NCBI RefSeq assembly: GCF_021533215.1
Contig: NZ_JAJNKA010000007.1
Coordinates: 186,001 to 250,000, forward strand
DNA from: Portibacter lacus
Lineage (GTDB): Bacteria; Bacteroidota; Bacteroidia; Chitinophagales; Saprospiraceae
DNA length: 64,000 nt
Direction of reading: 5' to 3'
A model generated the notes under the pieces. It was not told the DNA's origin. It was given only the letters and a program-made list of their open reading frames with translations, and searched no databases. Within the stretch, counting starts at the first letter, position 1; each line of letters starts with the position of its first letter. This document shows positions 9,601 to 18,160 of the stretch, piece after piece. The translations under genes and the position numbers were made by a program.

Positions 9601-9721
9601 TGTAAACTTTCAACCATTCCGCTAAATTGGGTTCTTCGTTTTGTTTTGCTGCGTGGAGCGCTGAAATTGGTAGGAAGAGAAAGTAAATACTAAAAAGCAA
9701 GAAAGGAAATTTAATTTTCAT
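6689..9721 (-). CDS. Secreted DUF1593 (nucleoside-hydrolase-like) protein with four N-terminal tandem domains
   Basis: A 1010-residue exported protein with a signal peptide at 1-24. Residues ~33-155, ~170-290, ~302-422 and ~454-578 are four copies of one domain. Each copy runs WLK.YIP..YP, then WYQA....DLTVSW, then LHG..E.K..FI, W.S, a VGYYI..Y...TMG element, and finally VIQF.G....F...M. I do not recognise this domain. Residues ~592-1005 match DUF1593, whose opening TTDLGADPDDKQSLVR resembles the Asp cluster that binds calcium and ribose in nucleoside hydrolases; a beta-sandwich-like C-terminal part follows (SSDPDGDALNYNWAFYEE). Characterised relatives are few, and sugar or glycoside binding is the usual guess. 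The last copy is the most diverged. It is monocistronic. Confidence 0.8.
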   Translation of the reverse strand: MKIKFPFLLFSIYFLFLPISALHAAKQNEEPNLAEWLKVYIPAKYPTSNVIDHSDWYQAVIDDLDLTISWAYLPQEKLTLKEVHGHYEGKALFISEPLDEDWSSIPNMNYAEGAGYYIPSYNPSSMGNLEVAKLSVLQFRGGDANKFIEEMNKVWKSRARRASHAEDDTEFSLWLKDHIPNKYPGSSVIHHNDWLQVKIPEEDLTVSWGLVPQTQFNLKDLEGLHENKSIFIAKTSQENWDNLSEVTYYPGVGYYISAYSPGTMGSFDVGQVTVIQYDGKPDNFTNKMVENHKMNPSKSEITFVNWLKKYVHTTHPALVIDYYGGWYQSVIPAYDLTVTWGTMDKSQMAMNKLHGVREDKSFFIEQNIDTGWESYAGIKHSKNVGYYITKYNTSTMGQLEIGDLCVVQFNGNADPFVSSMTKEWNIFSQTDTPSNANSSDKPRKNLSSNATKKPFMQWLYEYIPRTYPGSKMTDHKYWYQAHVGNDLVVNWAKIVDQGADLKYLQGHNLTQGKPIFIEKGAKLSWSSHPAVTYFDQVGYYITGYDSLTMQDWKIENCNVIQFDGDGKKFSEKMSNARKSIVSNGYGMNYKPRVINTTDLGADPDDKQSLVRQLVCANEFDIEGLIVSTGCWKKTQSNTAMLDQIVDAYDKVYENLKIHADGFPSPEYLRSISIMGQTGYGMSDVGTGKDSPSSDLIISAVDKDDPRPVWVLGWGGMNIAAQAIWKVRETRSPEAFEAFLSKLRLFDILGQDDAGAWIAKNFPQTFYIRATGVYGWAPSDEYLDEHIQNHGPLGAEYPDRKWATEGDSPAFMHVYPNGLNDPEQIDQGGWGGRFSFTKKAGIRSMPGVPKIEKDGESKFDPYYMYGNTPEKAKAIKRWSTGYDNDFAARMDWSITSKYEDANHHPSAVLNGDHTKAVLTMNAKAGSVIDVNAIDSSDPDGDALNYNWAFYEEASTYKGNINIQNSSANTAQVEIPTDSAGKNIHIILSLHDSGSPSLYAYRRVIVEVQPAD

Positions 9722-9788
9722 AAGTGAGTTTTGAACGTGTAGTAGAAATAAAGCATTTGAGTTTTATTTACTAAAAGTGATTATGAAG

Positions 9789-9819
9789 ATGATAGAAAGG
9801 TGAGTAAGCTTTCTATCAT
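9789..9819 (-). promoter_or_regulatory. 11-bp stem in the leader of the DUF1593 gene
   Basis: The arms ATGATAGAAAG and CTTTCTATCAT pair perfectly around a 9-base loop. The stem lies 68 bp upstream of the DUF1593 start codon, so it may be a 5'-UTR structure or an operator. It lacks a T-run and is unlikely to be a simple terminator. Confidence 0.4.
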
Positions 9820-10275
9820 TATATTATATGTTTTTCTTATTGGTCAATTTAATAGAGTTAATGGATAGTTTGCACTGAGGAACAATTTTGTGTTTAGTCA
9901 TAGATTAATTTTGGTTTATTTACGATAATCTTCGTTTAGTGCTTATTCGTAATTATATGCAATTATAACGAAATAAAAACGAAAATATTATTTTTTTATA
10001 TATTGGAGTTTTTGGAATTAGTGATTTTGTTATAATCTCGGCTTCGAACTGTATTTATAAAGCGAGGAAAAGAGCGTAGGATGAAAATAATAGCTCTCCG
10101 ATTCAGTGCAAGGATCACTTTGAATCGCAACATAAATCATCCGATGGGAAAGCGGACACTTAGTTTCACTCCATGAGACACCATGATTTTGCTAAATGAA
10201 ATCTTACATTTTATAAGGCTCGATAATCCGTTTCGTAAATTGGTTTTCATTCATGGCATTATTCATAATTTTCGT

Positions 10276-10283
10276 TATATTTG
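10276..10283 (+). promoter_or_regulatory. Candidate -7 promoter box of the ECF sigma gene
   Basis: TATATTTG matches the Bacteroidota -7 consensus TAnnTTTG and lies 33 bp before the ATG at 10317. No TTTG sits at the expected 19-bp spacing upstream, so the promoter may be activator-dependent. Confidence 0.35.
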
Positions 10284-10316
10284 GATATCTATGAATCTTA
10301 TACGTAAAACTTGCTA

Positions 10317-10886
10317 ATGCAAAGGAAATCTATGACAGAAGAGGACCTCATTTGTGGCATAAAGAACGGTGACGAAGACAGCTACAAGCATATGTTTGAT
10401 TGCTATTACAACCAGTTATGTATCTATGTGAAAAAGTTAGCTGGAGATATTCCTATCGCTGAAGATCTCGTCCAAGATGTCTTCCTTAATATCTGGATTA
10501 AAAGAGACAAACTAAAGATTACGCGATCACTTAGAAACTACCTATATAGATCTGTTCACAATCAATTTTTACTTCACGTTAGAAATAAGAAAATTCGATT
10601 TATTGACTTGGATTACTTAAGAGTTTCGGCTTTAATAGATGAGAATCTTTCGGTAGAAGATAACGAACTGATCGGTGTGAAACTAGATAAAATTAGCGAT
10701 GCAATAGAATCTCTTCCACCGAGATGTAAAACCGCCTTTAAGCTCAGCCGTTACGATGGTTTCAAATATAAGGATATCGCTGAATCGATGAATATTTCTA
10801 AAAAGACCGTAGAACATCTTATCTCTAAAGCACTTTCGATCTTAAGAAAAGTCCAACTCTTCGGTTTTCTCTGGATATTGTTTTAA
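10317..10886 (+). CDS. RNA polymerase ECF-type sigma-70 factor
   Basis: An ECF sigma factor of the Bacteroidota family that controls SusC/FecR systems. Region 2 is visible as YKHMFDCYYNQLCIYVKKLAGD and AEDLVQDVFLNIWIKRD, and region 4 as LPPRCKTAFKLSRYDGFKYKDIAESMNISKKTVEHLISKAL. The open frame extends to a TTG at 10311, but the ATG at 10317 is preferred; another ATG at 10332 is possible (MTEEDL). These factors normally sit directly before a FecR anti-sigma gene. Here the downstream gene is a convergent beta-lactamase-like protein, so this one is an orphan. The only FecR gene in view is 15 kb away at 25403-26548 and lacks a sigma gene of its own. Confidence 0.9.
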   Translation: MQRKSMTEEDLICGIKNGDEDSYKHMFDCYYNQLCIYVKKLAGDIPIAEDLVQDVFLNIWIKRDKLKITRSLRNYLYRSVHNQFLLHVRNKKIRFIDLDYLRVSALIDENLSVEDNELIGVKLDKISDAIESLPPRCKTAFKLSRYDGFKYKDIAESMNISKKTVEHLISKALSILRKVQLFGFLWILF

Positions 10887-10888
10887 GC

Positions 10889-13066
10889 TTAGTGAATCAG
10901 GATCATTTTTTTCAACACCATATCTTTTCCAGACCTTAACTTATAGATATAAATTCCTGGTTCTACCCTGCTTCCATTATCACTTGTGCATCTCCATCTC
11001 ACGGTATGCTTTCCAGCATCTTTATATCCATTCACTAAGTTAGCTACCTCTTGTCCTTGCATATTGTAAATAGATAAGTTAACATCTGATGGTTGTGCTA
11101 TAAAATAATCGATCGTCGTCTGATCCGTGAATGGATTTGGATAATTATAGACTGATTTGACATTAGGATTTACATTGAAAGTAGAAGAAGTTCTACCTGT
11201 TTCTAATTCATATAAATCTGTGCTATTAATACTTGTAGCAATGACATGATCTCCAGTGTAAGCAATGTCACTTAATCCAGCATATGGCGCAGGGATTTCA
11301 TTTATCTGTTCCAATGTTCGATTCTCCTCTGAATAATCGAATATTCTAATCAAATTATCGATGCTGTCATTCACCCAAAGTCTTCCATCTACCCAAGCTA
11401 AAGAAGTCGGAGATGATAGAGGAACATCAACATTGACCTCCTCCTTCTGCTCACCATTTAATCCAAACCTATAAATGTTGTTACCAGGAAGTGCTATCCA
11501 AATTTCATCATCGAAAATAGCAAGCCCTCGCTGCTGTTCTCCTAGATCTGTAGACCAAGTATTGATTAGATTCCCTGAAAGATCCACTTCCCAAACCTCA
11601 CCACTATTACTTAGATTTTGATTCATCAAAATGGTTTTTCTTTCTTTACTCCAGGCAGCTCCTTTGGGAGTAGATGTGGAACTTGAACGATTAGGAAATT
11701 GTTCTCCTGTAAGTCCTGTTATTTTATCCACTTCATACCAGTTATTGTCTGTTTCATTCAATACCCAAGCCTTGTCGCCATTCCATATTACAGCTCCCCA
11801 TTGACTGGCAGAATCTAATTCCATCCTTGCGATTACATCTCCCTCTTCCAGTTCAATCGGTGTTGGATTTTCTGTAAATAAATCATATTCCGGCCACTCA
11901 TTGACAGAATAGATACCCTCCCAGATAGCAGCATCTATTTCTTCATTGAATTTATCAATGTTGCTTTCGAATCTAAAATTGAGTGCGAAAGAAAATACAA
12001 TATCATCATTTCCTACACTTACGATTTCCGCTGTAGTGCCAGGCAGACTACCCACATGCCACATACTTCCATTCCCAACAGCCCAACCTTTCGCATAGTT
12101 AGAATAATTAGAAGGAGTCACCATTAACTGACGATAAAATGGGGAAATAATATCAGGCCTTGAAGACTTTCCATCCACTGCAGTACCAAATTTGATTAGG
12201 TCACCAGCAGTACTCACCCAGCCACCATGTGCATCCATCGCTTCTATGTCGAATCCACCGTAAGGTAATGGGACAGTACTACCATCTCCGTAGACAGATT
12301 TAGCATCATTGAAAGAAAAGTAGTAAGCTTCTTCTAGATCTTGACGTGCAGGTTCATTCGTGGCAAGCACAAAACTACTTGCATTGATTTTATCAAAAAT
12401 TTCTTCCTTTATAAATTCTTCATACGATTTTCCAGAAATCTTTTCAATTACTCTACCCAAAACGAGGTAGCCAAAGTTCGAGTATTTATAACTAGTCCCA
12501 GGCACCTTATCTAGTGACCTACCCATCATATATTCTATAAACACCTCCTTACTAGGTGGAGAAGGAACATTCATTATTGCTGCTACTTGGAGACTTCGAA
12601 ACATTGGTGAATCTCCCCATCCACCTAGATGATGTAGAAGATCGTATATGGTAATGTCTTCTATTCGAGCATCTTTAGTCGGAGTATATTCATTCAATAT
12701 TCCTGATTCACCAAAAACTACATCATCAAAACTCAACTCGCCATTTTCTATTAATTGTAAGATAGCTACTGCTGTGATAGGCTTCGATACACTTGCTACT
12801 CTGAATTTATGCTCTGGGTAAACTCGTCTTTCACTAGTATTATTGATTTTACCAAAACCTCTTTCATAAACCAATCTGCCATCTTTACTAATGGCTACCG
12901 AAATACCACCTGGTACAAACCACTTATCTAAAAACTTCTGAACAGCCGTGTCTATTCCTTTCATTCTAGGGTCTTTGAATCCAGTTTGCCCAAAAATTGA
13001 CAGAAAAGAAAAAAGAAAAAGGATCAGAAAAACACTGATTTTGATGTTGCTGTTGTTGTTAAACAT
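10889..13066 (-). CDS. Secreted serine hydrolase (beta-lactamase fold) with propeller-like module and T9SS tail
   Basis: A 725-residue exported enzyme with a signal peptide at 1-26. Residues ~35-385 are a class C beta-lactamase / PBP4-like domain: SVSK at 92-95 (nucleophile Ser92 and Lys95), YSN at 195-197, and HVGSLPG as the third motif. Such domains hydrolyse D-amino acid peptides or esters. Residues ~410-630 form a WD/SMP-30-like repeated beta module (RGLAIFDDEIWIALPG, LAWVDGRLWVNDS). The module resembles the next protein at 13148-14902. The last ~75 residues (YNYPNPFTDQTTIDYFI to the end) are a type IX secretion sorting domain. Only 2 bp separate its stop from that of the convergent sigma gene. 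Confidence 0.87.
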   Translation of the reverse strand: MFNNNSNIKISVFLILFLFSFLSIFGQTGFKDPRMKGIDTAVQKFLDKWFVPGGISVAISKDGRLVYERGFGKINNTSERRVYPEHKFRVASVSKPITAVAILQLIENGELSFDDVVFGESGILNEYTPTKDARIEDITIYDLLHHLGGWGDSPMFRSLQVAAIMNVPSPPSKEVFIEYMMGRSLDKVPGTSYKYSNFGYLVLGRVIEKISGKSYEEFIKEEIFDKINASSFVLATNEPARQDLEEAYYFSFNDAKSVYGDGSTVPLPYGGFDIEAMDAHGGWVSTAGDLIKFGTAVDGKSSRPDIISPFYRQLMVTPSNYSNYAKGWAVGNGSMWHVGSLPGTTAEIVSVGNDDIVFSFALNFRFESNIDKFNEEIDAAIWEGIYSVNEWPEYDLFTENPTPIELEEGDVIARMELDSASQWGAVIWNGDKAWVLNETDNNWYEVDKITGLTGEQFPNRSSSTSTPKGAAWSKERKTILMNQNLSNSGEVWEVDLSGNLINTWSTDLGEQQRGLAIFDDEIWIALPGNNIYRFGLNGEQKEEVNVDVPLSSPTSLAWVDGRLWVNDSIDNLIRIFDYSEENRTLEQINEIPAPYAGLSDIAYTGDHVIATSINSTDLYELETGRTSSTFNVNPNVKSVYNYPNPFTDQTTIDYFIAQPSDVNLSIYNMQGQEVANLVNGYKDAGKHTVRWRCTSDNGSRVEPGIYIYKLRSGKDMVLKKMILIH

Positions 13067-13147
13067 GATGGCTACTATATAAGTCTAATTGTTCAGTATT
13101 CTAAGGATAAAGTGGCGGCAACATAACGAATGCTGCCGCCTGAAAAT

Positions 13148-14902
13148 CTAATCTACGTAAATCATCTGAATTACATTACTTCTTTTATTCGTTGAAATTT
13201 TAAAATAATAAACTCCAGGAAGCAAGTCACTTCCCTGAGCGTCCCATGCTATACTATGATTACCAGCTGCAACTTTCTCATTTACAAGATCCAGCATTTT
13301 TTGCCCTTGAATATTGTAAATGCTAGCTGTCACATTTCCTGACTCTTCCATCGTATAATGAATAGATGTGGAAGCGTTAAATGGATTAGGGAATGCGCTT
13401 GCATTAATTTTCGGAACCGATAAGTTTTCAGTTGAGCTTGAAATCAATTCAGTCTTCAGTCCATATAGAATATCTGTTCCCCACCCTGCTGTTAACATTT
13501 CTTCACCAGTATAAGCCATGCCCCAAAAACTGTGAAATGGCAAAAGGAAAGATTTTACTTTAGTCAATGCCAGATTTTCCTCGTCATAATTATAAACAGC
13601 GATGTGTTGACCATCTCTATCATTCACCCATAATTGCTTATCATCTACCCAATCTAAACCACCTGAGAATAGAATAGGAACATCAAGACTCACATCATCT
13701 AAAGCATTTCCATCTAGATCAAATCTGTATATAAAATCAGATCCGATGTAGGAAACCCATATTTCATCTTTTCTAATGGCCAATCCTCGGATATCGTTTC
13801 CTAGTTCAGACGGCCAACCATTTACTTTTTCACCATTCTTATTAATTTCCCAAATTTCTCCTTCACCAATTCCACTTTGATTCGTAAAAAAGGTACTATT
13901 CTTAGTGCTCCAGGCTGCTCCTTGTGCCCAACTTAATGCATCAGGTGCATTAGGAAATGTTACACCTGTAGGACCTGAAGTTTTATCTAATTGGTGCCAT
14001 AAATTATCGTCTTCACTTAGTCCCCACGCGTATTCACCATCCCAGGCAAGGCTCGTAGAAGGGTAACCTGCAACAGAAAATATAGTGTCGCCAGCAAGAA
14101 CTTCATCTTTTGGTGTTACTTGATCATCCAACATCATCCACAGCAACTTATCATAATTCCAGCCAGATGACAATAATTCTGTCCCAGTGTAAGCTAAGCC
14201 GAATTGAGAATAATGTGCTCTTGGATACTTTCGCACTTGAGTCAGTATAAAGTTTTCTTCATCGTAGTCATAAACTCGGAGAACCGCACCAGCATTATCA
14301 TTAATCCATAACTGACCATTCGCCCACTCCATATCTCTTGCATAATCCACTGCTCCACCTTCGATCGTAATCACACCGAGCGAAGTTCCATCTAAATCAA
14401 AACGGAAGATAAACTCATTAGGAGGATCGCTGTCTGCATTAGCTTGTCCGATCCATACTTCATCATCTACGATCGTTAGTCCACGTTGACTATTCGGATT
14501 AAAGATATTTGCATCCCAGACATTTGCAACTGTTCCGTCTAGATTCAATTCCCAAACTTCACCATCGTTGACACCATATTGTAAAGTGTAATAGGTATTT
14601 CTAGTCGGACTATAAGCTAATCCTTGTACATTTACATTACCGCCTTCTGGATTGTTAAATGCTGGTGTTGTTTCACCAGTGCTTTTGTCAATGTATAACC
14701 AATTTCCATCTGATTCATTCTGAGTTAGTAAGTTCGTTCCATCCCAAGCAAGAGAAACCCATCCAGTTCGGCCAAGATCAACTCTGTTAATAATATCTCC
14801 AGTAACAGACTGAGCATTAGCGTATAAATACAAAACACAAAATAACAGAATCAAAGCAACAGTTTTGTTTCGACTATTTTTTTTCAATGTAACCATCTTC
14901 AT
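13148..14902 (-). CDS. Secreted propeller-like repeat protein with T9SS sorting tail
   Basis: A 584-residue protein with a signal peptide (residues ~12-30) and a C-terminal type IX secretion domain (~505-584; it begins ASAFPNPFNASTSIHY and ends near LLPGVYYFKIS). Between them lie two tandem copies (~45-265 and ~280-490) of a beta-rich module with recurring motifs: GEVWELN, RGLTIVDDEVWIGQ, FRFDLDG, WANGQLWINDN, VYDYDEEN, LAYTGTELLSSGW. The same module forms the middle of the preceding beta-lactamase-like protein, 81 bp downstream. No catalytic residues are evident, so binding is more likely than catalysis. The two genes probably arose by module duplication and may be co-transcribed. Confidence 0.75.
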   Translation of the reverse strand: MKMVTLKKNSRNKTVALILLFCVLYLYANAQSVTGDIINRVDLGRTGWVSLAWDGTNLLTQNESDGNWLYIDKSTGETTPAFNNPEGGNVNVQGLAYSPTRNTYYTLQYGVNDGEVWELNLDGTVANVWDANIFNPNSQRGLTIVDDEVWIGQANADSDPPNEFIFRFDLDGTSLGVITIEGGAVDYARDMEWANGQLWINDNAGAVLRVYDYDEENFILTQVRKYPRAHYSQFGLAYTGTELLSSGWNYDKLLWMMLDDQVTPKDEVLAGDTIFSVAGYPSTSLAWDGEYAWGLSEDDNLWHQLDKTSGPTGVTFPNAPDALSWAQGAAWSTKNSTFFTNQSGIGEGEIWEINKNGEKVNGWPSELGNDIRGLAIRKDEIWVSYIGSDFIYRFDLDGNALDDVSLDVPILFSGGLDWVDDKQLWVNDRDGQHIAVYNYDEENLALTKVKSFLLPFHSFWGMAYTGEEMLTAGWGTDILYGLKTELISSSTENLSVPKINASAFPNPFNASTSIHYTMEESGNVTASIYNIQGQKMLDLVNEKVAAGNHSIAWDAQGSDLLPGVYYFKISTNKRSNVIQMIYVD

Positions 14903-15281
14903 AATAATTTCAATTTAGTTTTAAAAAAGTATCGTGATCCGTACAGTCATCAAAGCAATCTTTCTGGGCGCCTAATTTCTCCGGATGGAAAGCGCTGTTT
15001 CAAGTTTAGCAAATTGCCATTTCTTGCTTCTACCAATACGATACACGAACCTCAAAAAACCCCTATCTTTTTTGAGTTCACTTTATTATTTCATTGAAAA
15101 AAATTAGAAATTATATGGGTTTACCTTTTCTTTTCATGGTCAATGTTTTAATGCAGGGTATTCAGTTAAGCACTAAAACCATGAAATTTCATTGATCAAT
15201 AAGTGAAGGTTTTGGTCTAAATAAGAACAGCACTATCGGATGATAGTGCTGATTAAAATCGACTGTACTTTAAAGTCCCTC
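14903..15281. other. Intergenic with terminator near its right end
   Basis: About 380 bp between two minus-strand genes. The right end carries the terminator of the serine hydrolase gene (15228-15251). The remainder shows no coding frame or known RNA family; GGGCGCC and CCGG segments near 14967-14985 stand out as GC-rich but form no clear structure. Confidence 0.4.
15228..15251 (-). terminator. Intrinsic terminator of the serine hydrolase gene
   Basis: CAGCACTATC pairs perfectly with GATAGTGCTG around a 4-base loop, 30 bp after the stop codon at 15282. On the minus strand the stem is followed by TTCTTATTT, a weak T-rich tract. Confidence 0.7.
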
Positions 15282-16820
15282 TTAGTTTTTCTTAAAGGTA
15301 TATTCTAGGGTATCAATCCAATCTGGGCGGACTGCCATCTTGAAATTAATGATCTGACCATGTCCATTAAAGTCAAAATACATGTTGCTTTCTTTCCATA
15401 GACGATGATTCCACTTGGCAGTAAATGTATTATAGTATAGATGTGAAATATCTCCGATAAATCCTGGGTGGGCTGAAAGTGACACCTTCAATTTTCCATC
15501 TTCCATGTAAACTTTAGCAGTCCCATAAACATCACTCGTATATTCACCGCAGTAATCATTTAATGCGAGTGTCGGTGTTGTAACGGGAATACTTGCTTTT
15601 GCCTTAGCTGCCTCTTCTGCTCTACGAGCTTTATTTGCTTTATTGATTTTCAGATATTTGCCACTCCAGTCCATGTTTTCCTCGACGCCTAATAATCTAT
15701 CGAATAGATACTTAGGAAGGCAATTCTGAATGTCATGCTGATCACTATTGGTTACGAGAATAACGCCAATATTCTCTTCAGGAATAAATCCCACATAAGA
15801 AAGCATGCCATCTAATCCGCCTGTGTGCTCGACCAAGTATTCTCCCCGAAAATCAAATACTCTCCAACCCAAAGCATATGATGAGAAATTCGTGTACGGA
15901 TTTAAATTCTCCTTACTCCATTTACTGACATTGATGATTGAATGTGGTTTCCGTGTTTCTTCTATGATACTTTCCTCCAGAATTTTATGGCTTTTGTAGG
16001 TTCCATTCGCTAGTTGCATTTGTACCCAGTGTGTCAGATCATTCACACTTGTCACTACTGAAGCTGCGGGTGCGCAATTGTCAACGTTCAGCTGAGCAAT
16101 TGGTACTAGTTCCCCATTCACGCCTGAGTGTGGAACCGCCACATTTTCCATGTTAGGTAGACCACTAACTGACATCAAGCTTCGAGTCATTCCCAACGGA
16201 TCGAAAAACTGAGTTTCAATAAATTTTTCATAAGTCATTCCTGAAACTTTAGCAATCACTTCACCTACTACAAGATATCCGAGGTTACAGTATATATATT
16301 TTTCATGCAAATCAGCAACTGGCTTCTGAAATCTTATTCTACGAATGACTTCAGCTTTGTCATAATTCGAATCCCACCACGTGAGATCACCAGCCCATAA
16401 ACCTAGGCCACTCTTATGTGAAAGGAAGTCTCGGATCGTAACTTTTCTAGTTACTTGTGGGTCATACATTTGAAAATCAGGTAAATGTTTGATCACTGGA
16501 TCGTCCCATGATAGCTTGCCTTGTTGAACGAGTATACCAACGGCCATACTTGTAAATGCTTTGGTATTAGAAGCAACAGAAAATACCGTATTTTCATCTA
16601 CCCGACCAGGTTTGTTTAATTCTTTAACTCCAAAGCCATTTTTATACACTACTTCACCATCTTTAATTAAGGCAACGGCAAGACCTGGAATTTCCCAACT
16701 CTTTCGTGCTTCTTCGATGTAGTTTTCTATTTCTTTATATTGACCTTGCTGTGCTTTACTACTTACTGAAGCTAAAACTACAAGTGTGCTGGTCAGTATT
16801 AAATAACTTATTAATTTCAT
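15282..16820 (-). CDS. Serine hydrolase of the beta-lactamase / PBP4* family with C-terminal DUF3471-like domain
   Basis: A 512-residue exported enzyme (signal peptide 1-24). The class C beta-lactamase motifs are SNTK at 84-87, YCN in YIYCNLGYL near residue 187, and HTGG near 339. The ~100 C-terminal residues (LNDYCGEYTSDVYGTAKVYM onward) form the beta-barrel domain found at the end of many such hydrolases. It is the last gene of the epimerase locus, 17 bp after the DUF819 permease. In that setting a D,L-peptidase or D-aminopeptidase that frees dipeptides is more likely than antibiotic resistance. The exact substrate is not shown by the sequence. Confidence 0.87.
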   Translation of the reverse strand: MKLISYLILTSTLVVLASVSSKAQQGQYKEIENYIEEARKSWEIPGLAVALIKDGEVVYKNGFGVKELNKPGRVDENTVFSVASNTKAFTSMAVGILVQQGKLSWDDPVIKHLPDFQMYDPQVTRKVTIRDFLSHKSGLGLWAGDLTWWDSNYDKAEVIRRIRFQKPVADLHEKYIYCNLGYLVVGEVIAKVSGMTYEKFIETQFFDPLGMTRSLMSVSGLPNMENVAVPHSGVNGELVPIAQLNVDNCAPAASVVTSVNDLTHWVQMQLANGTYKSHKILEESIIEETRKPHSIINVSKWSKENLNPYTNFSSYALGWRVFDFRGEYLVEHTGGLDGMLSYVGFIPEENIGVILVTNSDQHDIQNCLPKYLFDRLLGVEENMDWSGKYLKINKANKARRAEEAAKAKASIPVTTPTLALNDYCGEYTSDVYGTAKVYMEDGKLKVSLSAHPGFIGDISHLYYNTFTAKWNHRLWKESNMYFDFNGHGQIINFKMAVRPDWIDTLEYTFKKN

Positions 16821-16837
16821 GTGCTAACTATTAAGAT

Positions 16838-18025
16838 TTAAAAGATATTTTCTAAAATAAGACCTGCAAAGTATCCTGTATAATTTCCTATGATATATCC
16901 CCATATTCCCATTAATAAAGATGGGACAATATATGCATTCCATCCTTTTGCTTTAGCAATGGCAACTCCATTCATAGGACCGCCAGAAGTAACAATTGCC
17001 GCCATAACGAGGTCTTCAAGTTCAAACTTAAACAACTTACCCAGCGAAAACGTGACAAGAAAATTGAAAGCTAGAATAATTGCGCAAAAAATCAACATGA
17101 TGGGAGCACCTACGATTACTGTTTTAATACTTGCAGGTACACCAATGAGGACGAAAAACAAAAAGATGAAAAACACTCCGATTTCATTATTACCGTTGAG
17201 CGTTTTCGCGAATTTCGGGAAAAGAATAGGAAACAACATGGAGAAAGTGGTCAATAAAATGTATTTCTGACCTAGTAAACCTCGGACTATACCACTAAAT
17301 CGATCCGCGGAAAAATAGTCACTAATCAATACGGACATTGCAGTAATCACGAAGGCAATAGTAAGAACAAAACCAATATCTAACAGAGTAATTTGCTTCG
17401 AATTTTCATCTGAGTTAGCTGTTGCTGAGTCTTCAGCTTTCTTGAATTTAGCCTCATTAATACGTGGAAATAATTTACGAATAAGTGGCATCGAAGGTAG
17501 TGCAATCAGTAAGATAAAATAGATCGCCATGATTCCATTATCTGCTACGATGGTAGCATTTACTAAATCCTCCGGCGGTTCGAATGCGGCGACAAGCGCC
17601 ACAAAATTGATAGAACCACCAATGTAACTTCCCGTCATAGCAGGCACGATTTGCGCAAGATGCGGCACAGCATTGTATAACAGTGCAACAGCAATAATAC
17701 TACCGACGATCGTACCCAGTGCACTTAAGTGAAAAGCCCAAAATAGTGAGCCCGCTTCTTTCACGATCGTCTTAACGTTGATTTTCATTAAAAGCAACGG
17801 AATCGTCAATGGTACAATGTATTCCCAGATGAGATCATAGGATGCGGATGCAGTTGGTAAAAACCCAATGTTAGAAAGTAACATTCCTAACATCATGGCT
17901 ACCAAAGCACCCGTTAATTTCTTAAACAATTTGTATTTTTCCTCTAAGTAAATACTAATTGTAGCTATAGAAATTAAGGTCATCCATATCACCCAATGGT
18001 TTTCTGGGGAAATCATGCTTTTCAT
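16838..18025 (-). CDS. DUF819 family membrane protein
   Basis: A 395-residue integral membrane protein with about ten hydrophobic spans and a soluble loop at ~200-215. Family features include the Gly-rich spans SYIGGSINFVALVAAFEPP and VTSGGPMNGVAIAKAKGWNAY. DUF819 proteins resemble sodium-coupled transporters with two inverted halves. In Bacteroidota they recur beside dipeptide epimerases and serine peptidases, so import of a peptide or amino acid across the inner membrane is a reasonable inference. It lies between the PLP enzyme (135 bp away) and the serine hydrolase (17 bp away). Confidence 0.85.
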   Translation of the reverse strand: MKSMISPENHWVIWMTLISIATISIYLEEKYKLFKKLTGALVAMMLGMLLSNIGFLPTASASYDLIWEYIVPLTIPLLLMKINVKTIVKEAGSLFWAFHLSALGTIVGSIIAVALLYNAVPHLAQIVPAMTGSYIGGSINFVALVAAFEPPEDLVNATIVADNGIMAIYFILLIALPSMPLIRKLFPRINEAKFKKAEDSATANSDENSKQITLLDIGFVLTIAFVITAMSVLISDYFSADRFSGIVRGLLGQKYILLTTFSMLFPILFPKFAKTLNGNNEIGVFFIFLFFVLIGVPASIKTVIVGAPIMLIFCAIILAFNFLVTFSLGKLFKFELEDLVMAAIVTSGGPMNGVAIAKAKGWNAYIVPSLLMGIWGYIIGNYTGYFAGLILENIF

Positions 18026-18160
18026 AGTGTGTCTATTTTAAAATAAGTAAGCATCAAAGTTTTTATTTCGCGTAAGTTCATAAAGATGGAAATTCATCAA
18101 TAGGCTTACAGCATATGTTTTCAAGTCATGAACATCTCTTTATTTTCATAAAATCGTTGT

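Larger units (their letters stand above)
9722..10310. other. Intergenic with hairpin and degenerate repeat
   Basis: Between the divergent DUF1593 and sigma-factor genes. It holds the hairpin at 9789-9819, a degenerate copy of the repeat also seen at 4082-4391 (about 10030-10230, with GGCTCGATAATCCG at about 10218), and a TATATTTG box at 10276-10283 ahead of the sigma gene. Confidence 0.45.

Noticed and set aside
15282-16820. Serine hydrolase considered as an antibiotic-resistance beta-lactamase
   Set aside because: It sits inside a peptide-utilisation operon and has a DUF3471-like C-terminal domain; the fold is shared by many peptidases and esterases, so resistance is not supported.
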